From assembly GCA_030064845.1 (NCBI GenBank), contig JASJEC010000011.1, positions 27,516 through 91,515 on the forward strand: a DNA stretch of 64,000 bases, written 5' to 3'. Shown one piece after another: positions 41,506-51,070 of this stretch. This stretch comes from Kiloniellales bacterium (GTDB taxonomy: Bacteria > Pseudomonadota > Alphaproteobacteria > Kiloniellales > JAKSDN01). The notes beneath the pieces are model-generated. The model saw only the letters and a list, made by a program, of their open reading frames with translations. It searched no databases and was not told where the DNA came from. Made by a program: the position numbers and the translations under genes. Position 1 is the stretch's first letter, and each line of letters opens with the position of its first letter.

Positions 41506-43677
41506 TCAATCCGGAATCCGGACCTGTCCTTCGGCGAAGGTGATCTCGTCGCCTTCGGCAGCCGGCGACTTGATTTCCGGCAGGTTGGCGTCGGACAGGT
41601 CGGGGCCCTCTATGCTGCGGGGTACGGTCCGGACCACTTGGCTCGGCGGCAGCGCCGTGCCGTTGCGCAGGTGGTCGAGCATGATGTCGAGCGCCTCGAG
41701 GAAGTAGTGGTGCAGCGGGATGAAGGCCTGCGCGAACTCCGGGAAGAAAGCGTTGAACGCGTCGAGGTGTTGGGCGTTCAGGATCTCGTAATAGCGCAGG
41801 TTGCTGTCGGTACCCTCGACCACCGCGTTGAGCCCGAAGTAGGCGCGCGAGGTGTGGTTGATCGGCAGAATGGCGTCGTTGCGCCCGGTGACGAAGATCG
41901 CCGGCAGGCCCCCGAGGTCGCCCTTCGCCCGGACTTCCTTGATCCCACGCAGCAGAGCCTTGTGGCGCTTCCGCTCTGCGCCCTCGAGACGGTCCCCGCT
42001 GACCGGGTCGCGGCCGGTAGCAAGGGCGCGCGCGCAGAGCGCGCCTTCGATGTTTTGATCCGCCACGCCGTTCGACGATATGGAGAAGCTGTCCCGCAGA
42101 GGGCCCCCGAGCGAATCGTTGTTGATGACCTGGACCCCGCCGGTGGGCGGGATGCCGCCGGATGTGGAGAAGAGGATGGCCTCACCCGACGGACTGATTG
42201 GCGCCGGGGCCAGCGCAACGTCCGCCGCGAAGCTGTAGCCGCAGACGTTGTCGAGCACGCTGGCCCGGGAGTAGGCCTTGGCGTAGGTGATGGTCACCGC
42301 CTGGGGAATGAAGAAGGTCCAATGCGACGGCTGGACGATGTTCTGCTCCGGCTGGATCGCGAAGTCGTTGATGATCCGCTGGGCTTCGGCGGCTTGGTCT
42401 TCGAGATCCGATGCGCTCAGCAGGCCGAGCAAGGCCAGGGAAGCGCAGCGTGCGACGCCGAGTGCCTCGAAGTCACCGCCGGTGCCGAAGAAGTTGGCAC
42501 CGGCGTCTGCGATGGCCGGATCGAGATTGGCGCAGCCCTGATAGAGATGAACCAGCGACGTGTAGTCGTAGAGGCTGCGGCTGTGTTTGACGATCGGCGC
42601 GTCGTCGCCCTGCACGATGGTGAAGCGCGGATCAAAGCGCGGATTGACGTTGGGTTCGGAGACCGCGATGCCGTCGATCAGGCCCTTGCGGTCCTGCTCC
42701 GCCGCGCGCACCGAGGAGCCGCCGCCATTCGAGATGCTGGAAGCGATGACGATGGTGTTGGACGGGTGGAGGCCGGCGCGGGGGTACTCCTTGTTCAGGA
42801 CGTAGAAGGCGAACTCGATGGACCGCAGAACGTCGCGGCCCCAGTCCTTCTCCGGATTGCGCTGCGAGTGGGCGTGCTTGAAGGCGAAGCGGTTCGGCGT
42901 CTCTGCGTTGAAGGCCTGGCGCTGCCGCTTGGAGATCGGCGCGGTGAAGGTGGAGTTCCTGCCGGCCAGGCGCGCGTCCTGGCGCTTCCCGTCGATCAGG
43001 CCGACCGTGTTGTCCTGCAGGTAATGCGCGCCGGTGCCTGTGCCCTTGTCCGTGTAGGTGACCGCGCAGCCGTTTTTGAGGCCCCACTCGCCAGAGGTGC
43101 CGATCGCCCCGTAGACGCCGCGCGAGCCAGAGGAGGGGCCGGTCACGATACAGGCCTGCGCGGGATCGAAGCTGTCCGGCACCTGGACCATCATGGTGAC
43201 GTTGCGGCGCGCCGAGCCGCCGTCGTCATCGTCATCCTCGTCATCACCGTCCGAGCGGGCGTTGGCGAAGGCGATGACCTCGACACCGGGGATCAGGCCT
43301 TGCTCCATGGAGTCGGAACCGTCGGCCCGGATGTTCGGCCCGTAGATGGTGCCGTAGCCGCCGCCTTCCGTGGTGTCGATCAGGGCGCGGTAGTTGTTGT
43401 AGATCGCGAGGCGCCGCAGCTCCGCGGCGGTCGGGTTCAGGGGGTCCGCAAGCGCCGGTGGCGGGGTGAGGAAGGCGAGCCCGTCCTTGCCCAGGCCGCC
43501 GGTCAGGAGGTCGTCGTTCACGCCGTCGTAGACGATGCGGCTGATCGGTCCCGTCACGAAGTCGGGCCGCTTTCCATAGTCGCCTCCGTCGTCATCGTCG
43601 TCTGCGGCGGCGGGCACCGACGCCAGGAACGCGAGTGAGACTGCGACGGCTGCGAATTGACGACCACGGAACGACAT
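41506..43677 (-). CDS. D-(-)-3-hydroxybutyrate oligomer hydrolase
   Basis: Large exported hydrolase of 723 residues that cleaves 3-hydroxybutyrate dimers and oligomers from PHB breakdown. A Sec signal (residues 1-25, ending PAAAD) is followed by an Asp-rich stretch, then the family segments CIVTGPSSGSRGVYGAIGTS, VTYTDKGTGTGAHYL, NTIVIASSISNGGGSSVRAAE (nucleophile Ser in SISNGG near residue 310), and a C-terminal GLPAIFVTGRNDAILPINHT with likely catalytic Asp and His. A second poly-Asp run (DGDDEDDDDDGG) near 145 is unusual. GGGGGAGGG precedes the ATG. It fits with the phasin at 58.6 kb as part of PHB metabolism. Confidence 0.93.
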   Translation of the reverse strand: MSFRGRQFAAVAVSLAFLASVPAAADDDDDGGDYGKRPDFVTGPISRIVYDGVNDDLLTGGLGKDGLAFLTPPPALADPLNPTAAELRRLAIYNNYRALIDTTEGGGYGTIYGPNIRADGSDSMEQGLIPGVEVIAFANARSDGDDEDDDDDGGSARRNVTMMVQVPDSFDPAQACIVTGPSSGSRGVYGAIGTSGEWGLKNGCAVTYTDKGTGTGAHYLQDNTVGLIDGKRQDARLAGRNSTFTAPISKRQRQAFNAETPNRFAFKHAHSQRNPEKDWGRDVLRSIEFAFYVLNKEYPRAGLHPSNTIVIASSISNGGGSSVRAAEQDRKGLIDGIAVSEPNVNPRFDPRFTIVQGDDAPIVKHSRSLYDYTSLVHLYQGCANLDPAIADAGANFFGTGGDFEALGVARCASLALLGLLSASDLEDQAAEAQRIINDFAIQPEQNIVQPSHWTFFIPQAVTITYAKAYSRASVLDNVCGYSFAADVALAPAPISPSGEAILFSTSGGIPPTGGVQVINNDSLGGPLRDSFSISSNGVADQNIEGALCARALATGRDPVSGDRLEGAERKRHKALLRGIKEVRAKGDLGGLPAIFVTGRNDAILPINHTSRAYFGLNAVVEGTDSNLRYYEILNAQHLDAFNAFFPEFAQAFIPLHHYFLEALDIMLDHLRNGTALPPSQVVRTVPRSIEGPDLSDANLPEIKSPAAEGDEITFAEGQVRIPD

Positions 43678-43878
43678 TCAACCCTCCCCCTTTGGATTGT
43701 TGCTGTATGAGACTCCGGTACAACGCGGGAGAGAGTAAGGGGACGTTCTCGCGCCTGTCCACCACTTCAAGATTTCAGTTATGCGTCAGGCCGCTGAGAC
43801 CGCTCTAGGGTGCTTCTTAAATCAATGTTTGGATTTTCCTGCATCTCTCGAGCAGCCGCTCCGTGGTGGTCTTTGGAA

Positions 43879-44136
43879 ATGAATCGCAAGACTACGCTGA
43901 CGATGCTCGCGGGCTGGATCTTCAGGCTGCCACCCGATCTGACTTTCGGCGGTCTTGCGGCGGTTCTGGCACTTGGTGTGGTCGCGTACTTTCAGCTGCC
44001 ACAAGAAGAAATCGGCGGCATCTTCCTGGTGATGCTGATTCTTGTCGTGGTGCTTGTGTCAATATTCGGCGCGCTCGTTCTCGGCAGGATCGCGGCACGC
44101 CGGCATGCTCGGCGAGACGGCGAGAAAAACCAGTGA
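43879..44136 (+). CDS. Small two-helix membrane protein
   Basis: Unrecognised protein of 85 residues. Helices lie at about residues 21-36 (LTFGGLAAVLALGVVAYF) and 47-67 (FLVMLILVVVLVSIFGALVLG), ending in a basic tail RIAARRHARRDGEKNQ that should face the cytoplasm. I prefer the ATG at 43879 over an in-frame ATG at 43810 because the extra residues are Cys/Trp rich and look random; the ribosome-binding site (TTGGAA) is weak. No neighbour suggests a role. Confidence 0.5.
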   Translation: MNRKTTLTMLAGWIFRLPPDLTFGGLAAVLALGVVAYFQLPQEEIGGIFLVMLILVVVLVSIFGALVLGRIAARRHARRDGEKNQ

Positions 44137-44303
44137 TATCAGGGGCTTTTGCAAACACTTTCCGTTGTTTTCTTAGCTGATCATGGGGCCTCCGGCTGGC
44201 TCCGCAGATCGGAACCCCGGGGGGAACGGTTTGACCACTTCATTCGGCTCTGCCACGATCCCGCGCGGTTTAAAACTCGGTCTTGTGCGTTAGGAGTCGC
44301 CTC

Positions 44304-45233
44304 TTGACCAGGCTCACAGCTTCGCTTCCGATCCGGTGCCTTAGCCTCCTCATCCTCGCCGTTGCAGTCTCCGCGGCGTCGGAGACGGGCGCCATCCAGG
44401 TTCAACAGGTGCCGCGCACCGAGCTGCCCTTTCCGCCGGAGACCGCGGGCGAGGGGGCGGCCGGCGGCTCGCTGCCGGACGGAGTCGTCAGCCGCGGCGA
44501 AGGCAACATCCGGACCGCCTGGTTGATCGGTCCGACGACGCGCTACGCGCACGGCGTGCTGGGCGACCCGGTCGAGGCTTCCGGACTCGCGGTCGAGACG
44601 GCGAGCGGCGATATCCTGTCCTTGAAGCTCCCCGCCAACGAGGTCTTCGAGGACCGCATCCCGCGGCTGGTCGACCTGAACGGCGACGGCCTCTCCGAGA
44701 TCCTGCTGGTCAAGACCCACGTCAGCCTGGGCGCCCGCCTGGTCCTGGTCGGGCTGTCCGAAGGGAGGCTCAGCATCGTCGCCGAGAGCGAGCCCATCGG
44801 AAAGGCCTTCCGCTGGCTCAATCCGATCGGCGTCGACGATTTCGACGGCGACGGGCGGCGCGAAGTCGCCTATGTCGAGACCCCGCACATCGGCGGCACC
44901 CTCGTGCTCAGCCGTCTCGAAGGCGGGCGCCTGGTCGCCTTCCACCGGGTCGAGGGTTTCTCCAACCATCGGATCGGCGCGCCCGAGCTTGGGCTCTCGG
45001 CCATTCTCGACACCAACGGCGACGCCGTGCCGGATCTCATCGTGCCGGACAACGCGCGCACGCGCCTGCGCGTCGTGACCTTCGCCGGCGGACCCATGGA
45101 GGAGCTGATCCAGGTGGATCTCGGCGCCGAGGTGACCTCTTCGCTGCAGGTCGTGGACAACGGCGTCGGGCGCCCCGAGGTGGCGCTGCAGCTGGCCAAC
45201 GGCCAGGTGGTCGGCCTCGTCTTCGGACCCTGA
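44304..45233 (+). CDS. Exported FG-GAP/VCBS-repeat protein
   Basis: Periplasmic or secreted protein of 309 residues. A signal peptide (about 1-26) is followed by beta-propeller-like repeats with three Ca2+-binding loops: DLNGDGLSEIL near residue 125, DFDGDGRREVAYVE near 185 and DTNGDAVPDLIVPD near 235. The start is most likely TTG at 44304, which has AGGAG seven bases upstream and begins the signal peptide; another TTG at 44283 lacks a site. Such propellers bind ligands or proteins; the specific job is unknown. It is followed 29 bases later by the SDR gene. Confidence 0.85.
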   Translation: MTRLTASLPIRCLSLLILAVAVSAASETGAIQVQQVPRTELPFPPETAGEGAAGGSLPDGVVSRGEGNIRTAWLIGPTTRYAHGVLGDPVEASGLAVETASGDILSLKLPANEVFEDRIPRLVDLNGDGLSEILLVKTHVSLGARLVLVGLSEGRLSIVAESEPIGKAFRWLNPIGVDDFDGDGRREVAYVETPHIGGTLVLSRLEGGRLVAFHRVEGFSNHRIGAPELGLSAILDTNGDAVPDLIVPDNARTRLRVVTFAGGPMEELIQVDLGAEVTSSLQVVDNGVGRPEVALQLANGQVVGLVFGP

Positions 45234-45262
45234 GGCGGGACCGGGAAAACAAAGAGGGGCTC

Positions 45263-46111
45263 ATGTACGCGGCGGGGTTGCTGGAGGGGAAACGGATCCT
45301 GGTCACGGGCGGCGGTACGGGCCTGGGCAAGTCCATGGCCCATCGCTTCCTCGAGCTGGGCGCGCGGCTGTCCCTCTGCGGGCGCCGCGAGGCGGTGCTC
45401 GCCGAGACCAAGGCCGAGTTCGACGGCGCGTTCGGCGAGCGGACCCAGGTCTACGCCTGCGACATCCGCGATCCCGACGCTGTCGAAGCGATGGTCGGGG
45501 CGATCTGGGACGAGCAGGGCGGCCTGGATGTCCTGGTCAACAACGCGGCCGGCAACTTCATCGCCAAGTCCGAGACCCTGTCGCCGCGGGCGATCGACGC
45601 GGTCCTGGGCATCGTGCTGCACGGCTCGGCCTACGTGACCTGGGCCTGCGGCAAGCGCTGGATCGAAGACGGCGCACCGGGCAACGTGCTCTCGATCGTC
45701 ACGACCTACGCCTGGACCGGTTCGCCCTACGTCGTGCCCTCGGCCATGGCCAAGGCCGGCGTGCTGGCCATGACCCGCTCGCTGGCGGCCGAGTGGGGTC
45801 CCCACGACATCCGCCTCAACGCAATCGCGCCCGGGCCCTTTCCGACCAAGGGCGCTTGGGAACGGCTGATCCCCAGCGAGGAGGCCGAGCGCGCATGGCT
45901 GCGCCGGATCCCCCTCGGCCGGGTCGGCGAGCACCGCGAGCTGGCCGACCTCGCGGTCTACCTGGTGGCCGACGGCTCGGCCTACGTCAGCGGCGAGGTG
46001 GTCACCATCGACGGCGCCGGCTGGGTCAAGGGCGCCGGCCAGTTCTCGATCATGGAGAACCTGACCGACGAAGAGTGGGCGGCCATGCGGCCCAGGAAGA
46101 AAGAAGGCTAA
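45263..46111 (+). CDS. SDR oxidoreductase, 2,4-dienoyl-CoA reductase-like
   Basis: NAD(P)H-dependent short-chain dehydrogenase of 282 residues. The cofactor loop is ILVTGGGTGLGKSMAHRF, the NNAG motif is VLVNNAAGNFIAKSE, and the catalytic region PSAMAKAGVLAMTRSLAAEWG has the SAxAKAGV form of mitochondrial and peroxisomal 2,4-dienoyl-CoA reductases instead of YxxxK. PGPFPTKGAWERLIPSEE is also shared with that group. It should reduce dienoyl-CoA in beta-oxidation of unsaturated fatty acids. AGAGGGG lies before the ATG. The neighbours do not include other beta-oxidation genes. Confidence 0.92.
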   Translation: MYAAGLLEGKRILVTGGGTGLGKSMAHRFLELGARLSLCGRREAVLAETKAEFDGAFGERTQVYACDIRDPDAVEAMVGAIWDEQGGLDVLVNNAAGNFIAKSETLSPRAIDAVLGIVLHGSAYVTWACGKRWIEDGAPGNVLSIVTTYAWTGSPYVVPSAMAKAGVLAMTRSLAAEWGPHDIRLNAIAPGPFPTKGAWERLIPSEEAERAWLRRIPLGRVGEHRELADLAVYLVADGSAYVSGEVVTIDGAGWVKGAGQFSIMENLTDEEWAAMRPRKKEG

Positions 46112-46213
46112 TCCTGAGGACCGACACCCTGCCGCTTCGTCCTGATTGAAGCGGCTCCGGTTCGCCGCTACCCTCGGCGCCGCGACGGAGCTTCCACGAG
46201 AAGGCGCTCGGCC

Positions 46214-48292
46214 ATGCCCCTCGACGCCAAGACCGCTTCCGAGTGGGTCCATTCGACCTGCCCCCACGACTGCCCCAGCACCTGCGCGCTGGAGGTCGAG
46301 CGCCTGGCCGGGGGCCGCATCGGGCGGGTCCGTGGGGCCGGCGGCAATCCCTACACCGAGGGTGTGATCTGCGCCAAGGTCGCGCGCTACGCCGAACGGG
46401 TCCACCACCCCGACCGCCTGACCCGCCCCCTGCGGCGGGTCGGCGAGAAGGGCCGCGGGATCGAGAGCTTCGAGGAGGTCTCCTGGGAGGCGGCGCTCGA
46501 CGAGACCGCCGAGGCGCTCCTTAAGGCCGAGCAGCGCTTTGGCGCCGAGACGGTCTGGCCCTACTTCTACGCCGGCACCATGGGCCACGTGCAGCGCGAC
46601 GGCATCGAGCGCCTGCGCCACGCCAAGGGCTACTCCCGGCAGTGGTCGACGGTCTGCACCACGCTGGCCGAGTCGGGCTGGCTCGCCGGGGTCGGCGTCA
46701 AGGCCGGCGTCGATACCCGCGAGATCGCCCAGTCCGACGTGATCGTGGTGTGGGGCGGAAACCCCGTGAACACCCAGGTCAACGTGATGAGCCACATCGC
46801 CAAGGCGCGGAAGGCGCGCGGGGCCAAGCTCGTCGTGGTCGACCCCTACCGCACCGGCACCGCCCAGCAGGCCGACCTGCACCTCATGCCCAAGCCCGGA
46901 ACCGACGGCGCCCTGGCGGCGGCGGTCGGCCACGTCTTGCTGCGCGACGGCCTGGCGGACCGGGACTACCTCGGCCGGCTGAGCGACTGGGACGCCGAGA
47001 TCGAGGCGCACTACGCGGCGGCCACGCCGGCCTGGGCCGCCGCGATCACCGGCGTGGCGGTTCAGGAGATCGAGGGTTTCGCCCGGCTCTACGGCTCGAC
47101 CCGGCGCAGCTTCATCCGGGTCGGCTACGGCTTCTCGCGCTCGCGCAACGGCGCCGCCAACGTGCACGCCGTCTCCTGCCTGCCGACCATCACCGGGGCC
47201 TGGCAGGTCGAGGGCGGCGGGGCGCTGTGGGGCAACGGCGCGATCTACCACCTGGACAAGACCCTGATCGAGGGGCTCGACCGCCTGGACAAGTCGGTGC
47301 GGTCCCTCGACCAGTCGCGCTTCGGGCCAATCCTGACCGGCGACCGGCGCGACCTGGGCGCGGGGCCGCCGGTCACGGCATTGTTCATCCAGAACACCAA
47401 CCCGGCGGTGATCTGCCCGGAGAGCGCCAAGTGCCTGGAGGGCCTGGCGCGGGACGACCTCTTCACCTGCGTGCACGAGCAGTTCATGACCGAGACCGCG
47501 GCCATGGCCGACATCGTGCTGCCGGCGACCACCTTCCTGGAGCACGACGACTACTACACGGCGAGCGGCCACACCTTCCTCCAGGTCGCGAAGGCGGTGA
47601 TCCCGCCGCTGCCCGAGTGCCGCTCGAACCACGAGGTGGTCTGCGCGCTGGCCGAGCGCGTCGGCGCCGAGCACCCCGGATTCGAGATGACCGCCTGGGA
47701 GCTGATCGCCGCCACCTTCGAGGCTTCGGGCCACTCCTCGGCCGAGCAGGTCTGGCGCGAGCACTGGCTCGACTGCGCCGAGCCGTTCGAGAAGGCGCAC
47801 TTCCTGGACGGCTTCGCTCAGCCGGACGGGCGCTTCCACTTCCGCGCGGACTGGCGCCGGGTCGGCCGCGACGCGGAGGCCATGCCGGCCCTGCCGGGGC
47901 ATTGGGAGACCATCGACGCCGCCGACGCCGATCACCCCTTCCGCATGGTGACCGCGCCGGCCCGCAGCTACCTCAACACCAGCTTCACGGAGACGCCGGG
48001 CAGCCGGAAGCGGGAGGGCCGTCCGACGGTCTTCCTGCATCCCGAGACCTGCGGCCGCCTGGCCATCGCCGACGGCGCGCGGGTCCGGATCGGCAACCGT
48101 CTCGGCAGCGTCGTGCTGCACGCCCAGGTCTTCGACGGCCTCCAGCCCGATGTCCTGGTGGTCGAGAGCATCTGGCCCAACAGCGCCTTCGAGGAGGGCC
48201 GGGGCATCAATACCCTGGTCAGCGCGGACGCCGGGGCGCCGCGTGGCGGGGCGGTTTACCACGACACGGCGGTCTGGCTGAGGCCGGCCTGA
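46214..48292 (+). CDS. Molybdopterin-dependent oxidoreductase, single-subunit, [4Fe-4S]
   Basis: DMSO-reductase-family enzyme of 692 residues, cytoplasmic (no Tat signal). The N-terminal [4Fe-4S] site is CPHDCPSTC with the fourth Cys in GVICAKVARY about 28 residues later. Molybdopterin-binding segments follow: VIVVWGGNPVNTQVNV, KLVVVDPYRTGTAQQADLHL, FIQNTNPAVICPES and the C-terminal SYLNTSFTETPGSRKREGRP domain. No ligand Cys, SeCys or Ser can be assigned with confidence. No partner subunit is adjacent, so the electron acceptor must be encoded elsewhere. It belongs to the group annotated as anaerobic-dehydrogenase or BisC-like. Confidence 0.92.
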   Translation: MPLDAKTASEWVHSTCPHDCPSTCALEVERLAGGRIGRVRGAGGNPYTEGVICAKVARYAERVHHPDRLTRPLRRVGEKGRGIESFEEVSWEAALDETAEALLKAEQRFGAETVWPYFYAGTMGHVQRDGIERLRHAKGYSRQWSTVCTTLAESGWLAGVGVKAGVDTREIAQSDVIVVWGGNPVNTQVNVMSHIAKARKARGAKLVVVDPYRTGTAQQADLHLMPKPGTDGALAAAVGHVLLRDGLADRDYLGRLSDWDAEIEAHYAAATPAWAAAITGVAVQEIEGFARLYGSTRRSFIRVGYGFSRSRNGAANVHAVSCLPTITGAWQVEGGGALWGNGAIYHLDKTLIEGLDRLDKSVRSLDQSRFGPILTGDRRDLGAGPPVTALFIQNTNPAVICPESAKCLEGLARDDLFTCVHEQFMTETAAMADIVLPATTFLEHDDYYTASGHTFLQVAKAVIPPLPECRSNHEVVCALAERVGAEHPGFEMTAWELIAATFEASGHSSAEQVWREHWLDCAEPFEKAHFLDGFAQPDGRFHFRADWRRVGRDAEAMPALPGHWETIDAADADHPFRMVTAPARSYLNTSFTETPGSRKREGRPTVFLHPETCGRLAIADGARVRIGNRLGSVVLHAQVFDGLQPDVLVVESIWPNSAFEEGRGINTLVSADAGAPRGGAVYHDTAVWLRPA

Positions 48293-48378
48293 CGGTCCGC
48301 TCCCTCGTGGCTACCGCACGGCCTCGGGCGTCCCTAAATATAGTCTGTAGTGCTATCATCGGGGCCGTTTGAGCGGCG

Positions 48379-48393
48379 CGGCGCTTTGCGCCG
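48379..48393 (+). other. Short GC hairpin in the leader of the VWA gene
   Basis: CGGCGC-TTT-GCGCCG forms a tight stem-loop 53 bases before the GTG of the VWA gene, followed by TATATA. It may be a small transcript-end hairpin for the molybdopterin gene or part of the leader of the next gene. Confidence 0.35.
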
Positions 48394-48445
48394 TATATAC
48401 CGTGTCGGCCGCCCGGGCGGTGCTTAAGCGAAGGAGAGATCGAGG

Positions 48446-49153
48446 GTGCCAGGCGACAGCAAGCTACCGAGCCGGAAGTCTTCCAGCGCGGAGATCGACA
48501 GCTTCCTGCGCAAGGTCGCGACCACGCCGAGCCCGCACACCCCGGGCCAGCGCGGGCGCCTGATCTTCGCCATGGACGCGACGGCCAGCCGTCAGCCGAC
48601 CTGGGACCGCGCCAGCCACATCCAGGCGCAGATGTTCCAGGAGACCTCGGCGCTGGGCGGGCTGGAGATCCAGCTCGCCTACTACCGCGGCTTCGGCGAG
48701 TTCCACGCCAGTCCTTGGATCTCCGAATCCAAGGAGATGCTGCGCCGCATGACCAAGGTGTTCTGCCTGGCCGGCCACACCCAGATCGCCAAGCTGCTGA
48801 AGCACGCCGCCAAGCAGGCCAAGGCGGAAAAGGTCAACGCCCTGGTCTTCGTGGGCGACAGCCTCGAAGAGGACATCGACAAGCTCGGCCACCTGGCCGG
48901 CGAGCTCGGCCTGCTCGGCGTTCCCTGCTTCATGTTCCATGAGGGTTCCGACCCGATCGCCGCCAATGCGTTCCGTCAGGTCGCCCGGCTGTCGGGCGGC
49001 GCCTTCTGTCCGTTCGACGCCAACTCGCCCCAGCAGCTTCGCGACCTCTTGGCCGCCGTCGCGGTCTTTGCCGCCGGTGGGCGGCGCGCGCTGGCCGACT
49101 ATTCCCAGCGTCACGGCGGCGTGGTCAAACAGCTGACCCACCAGGTGAAGTAG
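48446..49153 (+). CDS. VWA-domain protein
   Basis: Cytoplasmic protein of 235 residues. The central RLIFAMDATASRQPTWDRA carries a DxTxS-type metal-ion-dependent adhesion site, and the NALVFVGDSLEEDIDKLGHLAGEL and CFMFHEGSDPIAANAFRQVAR segments complete the VWA fold. The C-terminus is basic. The start is GTG at 48446 after AGGAGAGATCGAGG. It is followed after 22 bases by a membrane J-domain gene. This pair recurs in alphaproteobacteria by my recollection, which would suggest a chaperone-type or signalling role, but I cannot confirm it. Confidence 0.88.
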   Translation: MPGDSKLPSRKSSSAEIDSFLRKVATTPSPHTPGQRGRLIFAMDATASRQPTWDRASHIQAQMFQETSALGGLEIQLAYYRGFGEFHASPWISESKEMLRRMTKVFCLAGHTQIAKLLKHAAKQAKAEKVNALVFVGDSLEEDIDKLGHLAGELGLLGVPCFMFHEGSDPIAANAFRQVARLSGGAFCPFDANSPQQLRDLLAAVAVFAAGGRRALADYSQRHGGVVKQLTHQVK

Positions 49154-49175
49154 TGCCGGCGGCGGGCGCGGTCTC

Positions 49176-49892
49176 ATGATCGCCTATTTCATACTCGGCA
49201 TCGCGATTCTGGTCGCGTCGATCCTGCTCGGCCGCTGGTTCATCAACGCGGAGCCGAAGGACGTGCTCAAGGCCTTGCGCTGGGTGGCGCTGATCCTGGG
49301 CGGGCTTCTCGCCCTCGCCGCGCTGGCCTTCGCGCGCAGCCTGCTCGTTCCGCTGCTGATCTTCCTTGCCAGCATCCTGCTCGCCCGCGGCGGTCCGCTG
49401 TGGCAGCGGCTGAAGGCGGCCACCGGTCCGAGCCCGGGGCAGACCTCCGAGATCACCACCCGCTACCTGCGCATGACGCTTGATCACGACAGCGGCGCCA
49501 TGAACGGCGAGATCCTCGAAGGCCAGTTCGCCGGCGGGCGGCTCGACGATCTCGACCTGCCGCAACTGCTCGCGCTGCTGCAGGAGTGCGCGGCGAACGA
49601 CGGCCAGTCGGCGGCGGTGCTCGAAGCCTACCTTGACCGGACCCAGCCGGACGACTGGCGGGAGGCCGCCGGGGCCGATGCGGGCCGGGCCGGTGCCCAG
49701 GCAGGCCAGGGACCCGGCATCATGACCCGGGAAGAGGCCTATGCCGTCCTGGGTCTCCAGGAAGGCGCCGGCGAAAAGGAGATCCGCGAGGCGCACCGCC
49801 GCCTGATGCAGAAGATCCATCCCGATCTCGGCGGCTCGAATTACCTGGCGGCCAAGATCAACCAGGCGAAGTCGCTGCTGCTGGGCGAGTAG
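49176..49892 (+). CDS. Membrane-anchored DnaJ-domain protein
   Basis: Protein of 238 residues. Two or three N-terminal helices (about 2-20, 34-52, 53-70) anchor it, a linker with YLRMTLDHDSGAMNGEILEG follows, and the C-terminal 60 residues are a J domain: MTREEAYAVLGLQEGAGEKEI, then RRLMQKIHPDLGGSNYLAAKIN with the essential HPD tripeptide. This layout (helices, then C-terminal J domain) is typical of Tim14/Pam18-like bacterial proteins that recruit DnaK to the membrane. It is probably co-transcribed with the VWA gene. Confidence 0.9.
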   Translation: MIAYFILGIAILVASILLGRWFINAEPKDVLKALRWVALILGGLLALAALAFARSLLVPLLIFLASILLARGGPLWQRLKAATGPSPGQTSEITTRYLRMTLDHDSGAMNGEILEGQFAGGRLDDLDLPQLLALLQECAANDGQSAAVLEAYLDRTQPDDWREAAGADAGRAGAQAGQGPGIMTREEAYAVLGLQEGAGEKEIREAHRRLMQKIHPDLGGSNYLAAKINQAKSLLLGE

Positions 49893-50079
49893 GTAGCCCC
49901 GCCGACCCGGCGCGAGGGGCCCGGCTCCGGTCCACCGAACGGCTGTTAATCAACTGATGTTACGCGGTTTCTGGGTGCGCTCCCCGCTTGTGCCGAGGGG
50001 TCGCCTGTGGCATACCCCGGGCTTTCAGTCACGCGCATAGAGCCGCCTTGACGCCGTTCTTCTCCCGGGGATCCGCCAT

Positions 50080-50976
50080 ATGACCACCGCCAAAACCACC
50101 GACCCCCGCCCGCTGCGCAAGGCGCTCTTTCCGGTCGGCGGGCTGGGCACGCGCTTTCTCCCGGCGACCAAGGCTATGCCGAAGGAGATGCTGCCGGTGG
50201 TCGACAAGCCGGTGATCCAGTACGCGGTCGAGGAGGCCCGCGCCGCGGGGATCGAGGAATTTATCTTCGTGACCGGCCGCGGCAAGACGGCGATCGAGGA
50301 TCACTTCGATCACAGCTGGGAACTTCACGACAGCCTGCAGGCGCGCGGCAAGTCGGCCGAGTTGGAAGAGATCGAGCGGTTGCTGCCGACACCGGGCCAG
50401 GTCGCCTATACCCGGCAGCAGGAGCCGCTCGGACTCGGCCACGCCGTTTGGTGCGCGCGCAACCTGGTCGGCGACGAGCCCTTCGCCGTGCTTCTGGCGG
50501 ACGACCTGATCCTGTCCGATCAGCCCTGCCTCAAGCAGATGGCCGAGGTCTATAACAAGATTGGCGGCAACGTGGCCGCGGTCATGGACGTGCCGCGCGA
50601 ACAGACCTCGCGCTACGGCATCCTCGACGTGGTGAGCGACGACGGGCGTCTGGCGGCGGTCAAGGGACTGGTCGAGAAGCCGGCGCCCGAGGCGGCGCCC
50701 TCGACCCTCTCGATCATCGGCCGCTACATCCTGCAGCCGGAGATCTTCGACGAGCTCGATCGCCAGGAGAAGGGCGCGGGCGACGAGGTCCAGTTGACCG
50801 ACGCCATGGCCCGGACGATCGGACGGATTCCGTTTCACGGCTTCCGCTTCGAGGGCACGCGCTTCGACTGCGGCAACAAGGCCGGCTTCCTGGAGGCCAA
50901 CATCGCCTTCGCCCTGGCGCGGCCGGACCTGGCGCCCGAGCTGACCGAGATCCTCAAGCGCTATCAGCCCTCGTGA
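50080..50976 (+). CDS. galU: UTP-glucose-1-phosphate uridylyltransferase
   Basis: Makes UDP-glucose from UTP and glucose-1-phosphate. The 298-residue protein opens with ALFPVGGLGTRFLPATKAMP, the nucleotidyl-transferase G-G-x-G-T-R signature, and has PKEMLPVVDKPVIQYAVEEA next to it; EPLGLGHAVWCARNLVG and VEKPAPEAAPS are also typical. The length is normal for GalU. No strong ribosome-binding site precedes the ATG. The next genes, ugd and the phosphomannomutase gene, use or supply the same sugar-phosphate pool, so this is an exopolysaccharide or LPS precursor operon. Confidence 0.96.
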   Translation: MTTAKTTDPRPLRKALFPVGGLGTRFLPATKAMPKEMLPVVDKPVIQYAVEEARAAGIEEFIFVTGRGKTAIEDHFDHSWELHDSLQARGKSAELEEIERLLPTPGQVAYTRQQEPLGLGHAVWCARNLVGDEPFAVLLADDLILSDQPCLKQMAEVYNKIGGNVAAVMDVPREQTSRYGILDVVSDDGRLAAVKGLVEKPAPEAAPSTLSIIGRYILQPEIFDELDRQEKGAGDEVQLTDAMARTIGRIPFHGFRFEGTRFDCGNKAGFLEANIAFALARPDLAPELTEILKRYQPS

Positions 50977-51070
50977 TCGGTCCCGCGGCGGTCAGGATGC
51001 GCAGCACTTTCGCAAGCGAAGGACCGGCATGGTGCTACGCTAAGGGCCAAATTCTGGAGGATCGGAGAGA

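Noticed and set aside
44870..48262. Very long open frame (over 1100 codons) on the minus strand
   Set aside because: It is the antisense image of the FG-GAP, SDR and molybdopterin genes; its composition (His, Gly, Asp, Arg rich, no motifs) is that of a shadow frame in high-GC DNA, while the plus-strand genes carry clear motifs.
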